The notes under the pieces: generated by a model
Seen by the model: only the letters and a program-made list of their open reading frames with translations
What the model was told of the DNA's origin: nothing
The model's database searches: none
Made by a program: the position numbers and the translations under genes
Shown: positions 57,009 through 64,000 of the stretch, in pieces
Position numbering within the stretch: position 1 is the stretch's first letter
Layout: every line of letters begins with the position of its first letter
Assembly: GCA_949752745.1 (NCBI GenBank)
Contig: OX457028.1
Span: forward strand, 6,568,095-6,632,094
Source: Protula sp. h YS-2021
Taxonomy: Eukaryota; Annelida; Polychaeta; Sabellida; Serpulidae
Direction: 5' to 3'
Length of the DNA: 64,000 bases

Positions 57009-58958
57009 AAATGGTTATGGTTATCTAACAGAAAGAGAATGCAAACAAAATGGTCATGGTTAAAAAAACAAGCAAACTCTGGATCCAAAAGCACGTGTGA
57101 GATAGATACATCAACATCAACTATGTGCATAATCAAGACAATAAGAGTATCACAATTAAAGCATTAGTATTAATGTCATGAGTGGTATTGATAGCACCGT
57201 CAAGTGCATGTTCGAGGCAGATACATCAACAAGGCAGGAAGAGAGCTGGGCTTACCATGCACATAACTTAGCCTATTACATATCACTCAAAGACATTAGA
57301 ATTAGTGCCATAAGTGGTATTGATAAAACGGTCATCTATCAAGAACTTTCCAGCTCATTTGAGACGACTGGACATCATTTGTTACGTATTCCAGATTAAC
57401 ATCTCGTGTCAATGATTTCAAATAAACTGAAATATAAATGAATATGCACCAATATATCAATTAATTAATACAATAAATAATATTAATTAGTGTACTTCTG
57501 TTTGTGCTTGCAAGAAATCTGTACTGTTAGTTATACTTTTAATTTTCCTTTCTTTTACAGTGCGCCTGTGCGCTTCTGTTTATTCAGCCCGATTTTGCCA
57601 AGCGTCCCTTTGTACGGAATTAATGCCCAGTAGACAATTTTAGTTAATATTTAATAACCAAGTGTAAGTAAAAAACTAGTATCTAATAAACACAATTACC
57701 AACACTTAAATGAATGTTACCATGGCTAAGCATGCATAAAGTGCGTTCCACTCAATAGATTATCCTCTATTCTCTTTCAGGTTGCTGCATCCTTTCCATA
57801 TACATATCCATATACATTTATCCCATATATATAAGCTAAGAGGTCTTTCAGCGACGATGAGGTTGTTTTTACCTAGTCCACAAATTTTCAATGGGCACAA
57901 TCTTTAAAATATTATCCAATACGCGCCAGATACTGATCTAGTTCACTTGGCGTGTACTTCTTTCATACGACACACTGTTGGACGGAGAAATATTTGATTA
58001 TTCACTTATCCTGTGTTTTGATATCAAACCCGATGGGGGTCTTTATTTGGGAACTGGCGCTGCAAGCATTCCCCAGTGCATGAGTCGTACCCTATGCGAG
58101 CCACTGTTTGGACCGAGAATAGTTTATTTCTTCAGCCATCATGTGTTTGATATCAGACGGGATGGGGACTGGATATTTGCGAGCGCGCTTGGCAAGTGCT
58201 TCCCAGTGTATATGTCGTAACGCATGCCACCCACTGTTTGGACCGAGAAATGTTTATTTCTTCAGCTATGCCGCGCCAGGGAGGGGAGTGGAAGGGCGGG
58301 GGCTCATTATTTGCGAGCTTCAGCCACAAGTGTTCCCCGGTGCATGTGTCGTAACGTATGCGAGACAGCGACAGTAACTGTCCAAGTAACGGACACAACG
58401 CCAACGCTGGAATTCCCAGGGGTAACAACTGACATTTTAAACAAGTTAATTTTTTAAAACAACCCTCAAACGCAGAGTGCTAAGTTTGAAATCACACCTC
58501 CTCCGTAACCTAACACACAATGCAGTTCCGAAAGAACCCCTCAAACCGAGACCTTGGTCTCGCATTCCGAAGACTTAACAACCACGTCATGTCTTGATTT
58601 TGCTTCATCTGTGAAGTCTCTTTGATTTTGTTACACGCTCTTATTTAAGCAATTATATATGTTATTGATGGTACAACAGAAAAAAGCATTAATGAAGGTA
58701 ATTGTAATGCAATGGGATAATTAAGCAATTTATTCTATATATCCTAAGAACATATATTAGCTATATCAAATTTACAAATATATCAAAAAAAAATGTTTTG
58801 GTATTACTTAGCGTAAACATGTAGCGTAAACATGTTTGTTTATTACATGTGTATAGCTACATACATATTAGAAAATTTATACTTTTTTAAATGCAGGGCC
58901 AGGTTGGCATCTGCGATTCACAATATATAGGCTACAGTCGAGCTATTAAGTCCGCAAA

Positions 58959-58962
<4 letters not shown>

Positions 58963-59028
<66 letters not shown>
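58963..59028. repeat. (CT)n microsatellite, unit B
   Basis: About 32 CT repeats; the AT part present in unit A is absent. Confidence 0.95.
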
Positions 59029-59029
<1 letters not shown>

Positions 59030-59691
59030 GCAGAAGAGTTTACAAGTCCAAAGCGAAAAGTTCAACACCCCTCACCTCCACCCACCCATCCCCACTCCAT
59101 CCTGGATCAACCACTCTAGTGTTTCTAATATTCAGGAATAGCTCCTAGAGAAGTACTTGGTTTTTAATCAACAGCAAGATTGCTATTTTGGGACGCTATT
59201 TTAAGTGCAAGTTCATTGGATAAAGTATGAAGACATGAAAAAAAAACATAACAAATCGCATGAATTTCGAAAAGTAATAATCCATTACATGACTTTTTCT
59301 AAGTTATCTTGATAATTTACAGCTTCAGCTTTTATCATTGCATTATACTTTTCTCTAGCAGTGCGAAACCAATCATAGTTGCTATATTTTGCTTAGTTGC
59401 AAGGCTAGGTTATTGCCTTTAAAGCTCCCGCAATAACAAATAACATGCAACAGTGGAAAATGCCATGAAATAACCACCAACCTAAATAACCACACAGTGC
59501 AATCTATTCGGACGGTTTTATGAGTGAGGAATAATAATTAAAACAGGTTAAAATGCATTTAACTTTAATTCACCACTGTAAGTAGACCACAAGGATATTA
59601 ACTTCTCAGTGTTCATTTTAGTGTACGCTTTAAGAATGTAGCAAGGAAAAAAGGAAATTATATTTTTTCCTCGCAGAAATAAGGCACTTTT

Positions 59692-59693
<2 letters not shown>

Positions 59694-59777
<84 letters not shown>
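59694..59777. repeat. (AT)n microsatellite, unit B
   Basis: About 41 uninterrupted AT repeats, counterpart of 48,460-48,552. Confidence 0.95.
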
Positions 59778-59779
<2 letters not shown>

Positions 59780-62639
59780 TGTGCCTTTGTCTATGGTCTG
59801 TGGTTTTGGTATATTGGACCATAGAACTGTTGACAATATCCTTGTGACAGGAGAAGATACCGATTGCCTTAATGGTAATGGTGGTTTGCTTTACTCAGAA
59901 CCATGAGACAAACTGTCACAGTGTATTAAAAGTCATGGCACCATATATTCATCCGCACACGTTATTCGTCGTCTTGCCCACTGCGTATAAGATCCAGGCT
60001 GTGGTCTGAAATGTGTGTACCCAGATTTAAGATGTTTCCCAACCGTATTTGTTTTGACTATGTCATTTTATTTTTACCTAAATTCAGTACATAATTTTCA
60101 CAAAATGTACAATATTTTGGAAATAATGGCGAAATTTGCTTATCAAAAGGGAAATAGAATGACTATATTTGCTTCCATATAAAATAATTCCAACATTTAA
60201 TAAGATCTATTGATATAGATATAATATTTTTTCTTTACTCGTTTATGTCGTAAAAATGAGATCGTTTGTTATTATTCTGTAGTGACCTTTTAGAATAGTT
60301 ATTAGCATATTAGTCATGGCATTCTTTTATTTCAGCGACCTTGCAGAAAAGTCATTTGCATGTAGCTCATTAGAAGTTTTAGATCAGCAGCATTACTGTC
60401 TGTGTGGTTATTTGTCATAGATTGCTGCAGTATGACGTTGCTCCGCGTTTTGTCATTACCTGACATCACACGATATCTTTCTGTGGGCTGATATACACTA
60501 CCGTTATATTTAGACATTTCATGGATCTGACATTGCTTTATAACAGTCCTGGTTGTATCTATATTTGTATTTATACATTTAAACCAGATTTATATCAGAG
60601 AATGCATATCAAACCTTTTATCATATACTTCTTAATATTCTGTAACATTGTTTTTTCCATTAAAATGGAGCTGCCTTTTATTAAGTCCTTGAATAGTGAA
60701 TTTAACTTTTAGTTATAATTAAAGAAAAGAAGATGCTAGTAAACGAAATCATGAAAAGTGTTATGTACTTCTTTACACAAAGATATAGCTTTAACTACCT
60801 TTAAGTGTTTTCATCTGAAAGTATAATACCTGTCATTATACAGATACATGCACATGACAAGGTTATGTAATACGAGCAAAAAGAACAAGGAAGTCATATT
60901 TGTCGTTGTCCTGTTCATTATTTATTCTTATATAGAAGCAATATGGCATTGCCAAGGTTGTGTCTTAAGGCACTTTAGGCGACACTGTGCAATGCATTTT
61001 GTGCAATTTCTCAAGTTTGCACTTTTTGCCATATAACAAGCTTCAAGCGAATAGTAAGTTCAACAAACAGAGATGACTTATCGAAAGGATAAGTCTCTAT
61101 TTGATCGCATCACAAAATCTTGTGAGAACCCTGTAGCTGTTGCGCCCTTTCAATTCTTAATATTTTTAAAAAGCATTAAAGATGATTTATAAATACAGGG
61201 GATTGGTCTTTGAACATGACCAAGAATTTGGTGCCACACGTCTGGCAGCAAACATTAGATCCCTGCCAGCGACCCGCATTTCCCTTTTAGGCAATATTTT
61301 TTAAAAACGCCGCACCAACCAATCACGTTTTGAATGCTTATTCTAGCATTGCAATGAATTTATGTCCAGATTTCCAAGTTCACTTTGCTGTACTGCTTTG
61401 TACTGCATACAATCGAAGCTTACCAGAATCTAGGGAGGAAAGCTTGAATTTTAATCACAGTAAATATAGCGTACCAAACGAGGTGATACTCTCCTCTGAT
61501 TTTGAATGCCATTCTTCGCTTGTTTGTCTCTCTGTAAGCTTTTGGTATCAATGAGGATGGAACCACACGAAGTGCTTTCTGCTGACTGGAGACATCTCAG
61601 TGTCATTTTCCATCGCCGACGTATCCGGAGAGTGAGATATTTAGCGCTCAAACCTCATCACAAACGAAACCACCAGATACCACCAGATACATGCAGCTAA
61701 TCAGTAGAATATTTCTTTGGCTAGATCCTATTCCACCCCACAACTCTGTAGACACGTTCAGGCTTCTCTGCAATGTGGTGTGTCAGGTGTCATTACTGTA
61801 GCATCGGAAGTCCAACCCGACCCCCCCCCCAATTATTCGATACGTCTGTGTGTCGCCGCCCTGCTTCCTGACGTGACTGCGCGAAGGTCGCAGCCTATGC
61901 CCAGAATATTTAAATGAAGGTTACTGACGAAAAGCTGATTAAAATTGCTGAAGCGGATTTTGTTTGTGGCAGCTGTAGCACTCCCGTTACTACCAACATT
62001 TCGAAAATATTCATCTGAATTATGTCTGATAGTGCCTGATTTGAATGTCAGCATTGATTCTGTGGCATGTTCTGCTGGCAGCCGCGGAAGAAAAAGAAGT
62101 GTTTTTCCCCTTGGCATAGTATTATCCATGAAGCCGATTAGGAACAGGCCATTGCTAACGACATCTTTCTGTTTTCTAGCGGCTTCAGTTGTTTAGTATA
62201 TTCTGAGATACGAAGGAGGCGGTATAGATTTGTATGACGTGTAAAGTGCATGATGTCTCACAGAGATCCTATTATTTCTCAGCGGGGGACTATGAAACAC
62301 TGTTTATCCTTCCGTCTCTCTCTACTAATAGTCATAGGTTTGTATAGCCCATACATCAGGAATTACGTTTATTTCTTCTGCAGAGAAAGGCATTTTACAA
62401 AAGCTGTGCGACGTACGGTTATTTATTTCAGCAAGTGTTTAACAGATTTACTTCTCTTCTTCTACAAAGAAAGATCATAAACTGGAGCTGTGCCACATAG
62501 GTTATTTTACTTTTTAAGTTGAAAAATGCAAATAAAAAAAAACCATGACAGCTATGACCTTAGTTTATACGCGCCATTTCTCGGAACTTCCACTTCAATT
62601 GACATAAGTATTCTGTTACCAAACTGGCGAGGGACTCTT

Positions 62640-64000
62640 AGTAGTGTAGAAACAAAAGTTCCACACAAGGAAGTGACGTTATAATGACGTCACAGGTGCC
62701 GTAGAAATCTCATAGGGTTTCTGTCAAGGTTTTTTTTATAAAGCGCGCGCCTGTTCGAATCACGTCATAATGACGTCATAATGACGTGATGATGACGACA
62801 TAACATGATGGCGTCATGATGACATCACAACAACGTTAGACTCTCCTAAGTGGTATAACCCTAACCCTAGGTCATAGAGTGTGTTATGAATGTGTATGAT
62901 GACCGTGCATTATGAACGAGCACGTTATGAATATGTAAGGTAGGTACTATGTACTGACCCCCCCTAGGACATACTATGTACTGACCCCCCCCGGACAAAC
63001 TATGTACTGACAACACCCCCCTAGGACACTAGGACATACTATGTGCCGACACCCCACCCTTCCCCAGGAGAGCAAAATTCAGCCAAAACAGAAAAAAGTG
63101 CGATAACTTCCGTCGTGGTTAACCGATTTGCATGAAAATTTTACAGTTTCATTAAGTTTTACATCTAGTTTTGACATAAAGTAATCACATGCTATTTGCA
63201 CAGGTGGTGGTGTGCATAATGGTTTTGCTTTAAAGTTTTAACTTTTAAAAAAGTGAAAAAAATACATAACTTCCGTCATGGATTTACCGATTTGAATGAA
63301 AATATCACCGTTTGATTCAGTTTTATATCTAGTTTTACCATAAAGTGGTCATAGGCTATTTGCACAGGTGGCTGTATGCATAATTGTTTCAACTTAAAAT
63401 TTTAACTTTAAAAAAGTGAAAAAAGTAGATAACTTCCTTCTCTTGGTTAAGCGATTTGAATGAAAATTTCACCGTTTGATTTAGTTTTATGTCTTTAAAG
63501 TGATTATAGACTATTTGCACAGGTGGCTGTAAGCACTTTGTGAGGGAAGAGCACACCATTGAAAGATGTGTTCGAATGGTATGCCCATTCAAAGATGTGT
63601 TCGAATGGCAAGCCCATTCAAAGACGTGTTATTTTTGGAACATATTATGTCATGGTATTGTTCAACAAGTTGTTGTACAACAATTGTTTAACAAGTTGTT
63701 CAACATGCTGTTGTTCAACATGTTGTTCAACAAGTTCAACATGTTCATCATGTTGTTGAACAAGTTGAACATGCTCAACATGTTCAACATGTTGTTGAAC
63801 GTGTTCAACATGTTGTTGAACAGGTTGAACATGGTCAATATGTTGTTCAACATGTTGTTCAACAAGTTGAACATGTTTTTCAACAAGTTGTACAAAATTT
63901 GTTCAACAAGTTGTTGTTCAACATGTTGTAGTTCAAGCTATTGATGCAACAACAATGGCAGGTAGTTCAGAAATCATTTCAAAATTCAAGGTAAAAATAT
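62640..64000 (+). mobile_element. Solo terminal repeat of the second Polinton family, unit B (cut by window edge)
   Basis: Begins AGTAGTGTAGAAACAAAAG with the same preceding bases (GGGACTCTT) as unit A. CRE sites are partly decayed. The CATACTATGTACTGACCCCC minisatellite is longer than in unit A (62,938-63,055) and ~460 bp that in A hold the first promoter-like stretch and one ~160-bp unit are missing. Three ~160-bp units and a TTGTTCAACA array follow. At the end a short frame from ATG 63,955 (MAGSSEIISKFK) reaches AAG|GTAAAAAT, a possible first exon; what follows lies outside the window. Confidence 0.68.

Larger units (their letters stand above)
57009..62639. other. Unit B, downstream of the BTB gene: no further gene identified
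   Basis: Same layout as 44,670-51,384 in unit A: GTTTGGACCGAG repeats (57,970-58,360), (CT)n at 58,963-59,028, (AT)n at 59,694-59,777, and AT-rich DNA. A ~36-bp segment at 61,978-62,015 and ~60 bp near 61,495-61,550 are present here but missing in unit A. Confidence 0.55.
52985..64000 (+). repeat. Tandem duplication, unit B (continues past the window)
   Basis: Second copy of 41,593-52,878 in direct orientation. It differs by a MITE insertion, microsatellite length, loss of ~200 bp near 43,540-43,800, and many small indels. The copy still matches unit A at ~63,990, then diverges (CAAGG|TAAAAATAT), so its end is near the window edge. Confidence 0.88.

Overview
The window is nuclear DNA of a metazoan, probably a marine invertebrate; the species cannot be named from sequence alone. 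It has spliced host genes with TM-helix and BTB/BACK exons, many microsatellites and minisatellites, and a MITE. Two large Polinton/Maverick elements (adintovirus-like, integrated dsDNA-virus genomes) dominate the left 60%.

Layout. (1) 1-~10,968: the right part of Polinton element 1, cut by the window edge. Every reading frame visible in it is intact: integrase C-terminus with chromodomain, packaging ATPase, two small conserved proteins, a tetra-cysteine protein, penton-like minor capsid, pVI/X-like basic protein, double-jelly-roll major capsid and adenain-like protease on the + strand; four small PC4-like proteins and protein-primed DNA polymerase B on the - strand. (2) ~10,969-12,602: a divergent pair of intronless zinc-binding genes, one a RING-HC protein. 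Each is followed by a hairpin that resembles the histone-mRNA 3' stem-loop; this is the most unusual observation here. (3) 12,603-20,928: host satellites and the 5' part (three exons, - strand) of an SLC18B1-like MFS transporter gene. (4) 20,929-38,471: Polinton element 2, complete from end to end (17,543 bp, 6-bp target duplication CACTAC, AG...CT ends, long inverted repeats) but decayed. Its left arm holds genes not seen in element 1: a NADAR-domain protein, PC4-like zinc-ribbon gene copies and several unknowns. (5) 41,593-64,000: a tandem duplication of about 11.4 kb. Each unit carries a BTB-BACK gene and ends in a solo terminal-repeat sequence of a second Polinton family.

How the genes work together. 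In both Polintons the virion module runs in one direction with neighbours overlapping by 4-16 nt (often ATGA), like a bacterial operon. The replication module runs the other way, and the two modules converge on facing AATAAA signals. Early-type genes have their own TATA boxes. The terminal repeats carry CRE (TGACGTCA), T-MARE/AP-1 and octamer (ATGCAAAT) motifs, recalling the host-factor sites of adenovirus termini. Element 2 has lost function through nonsense codons, frameshifts and an integrase-core deletion. Family assignments rest on motif recognition by eye; no database search was run.
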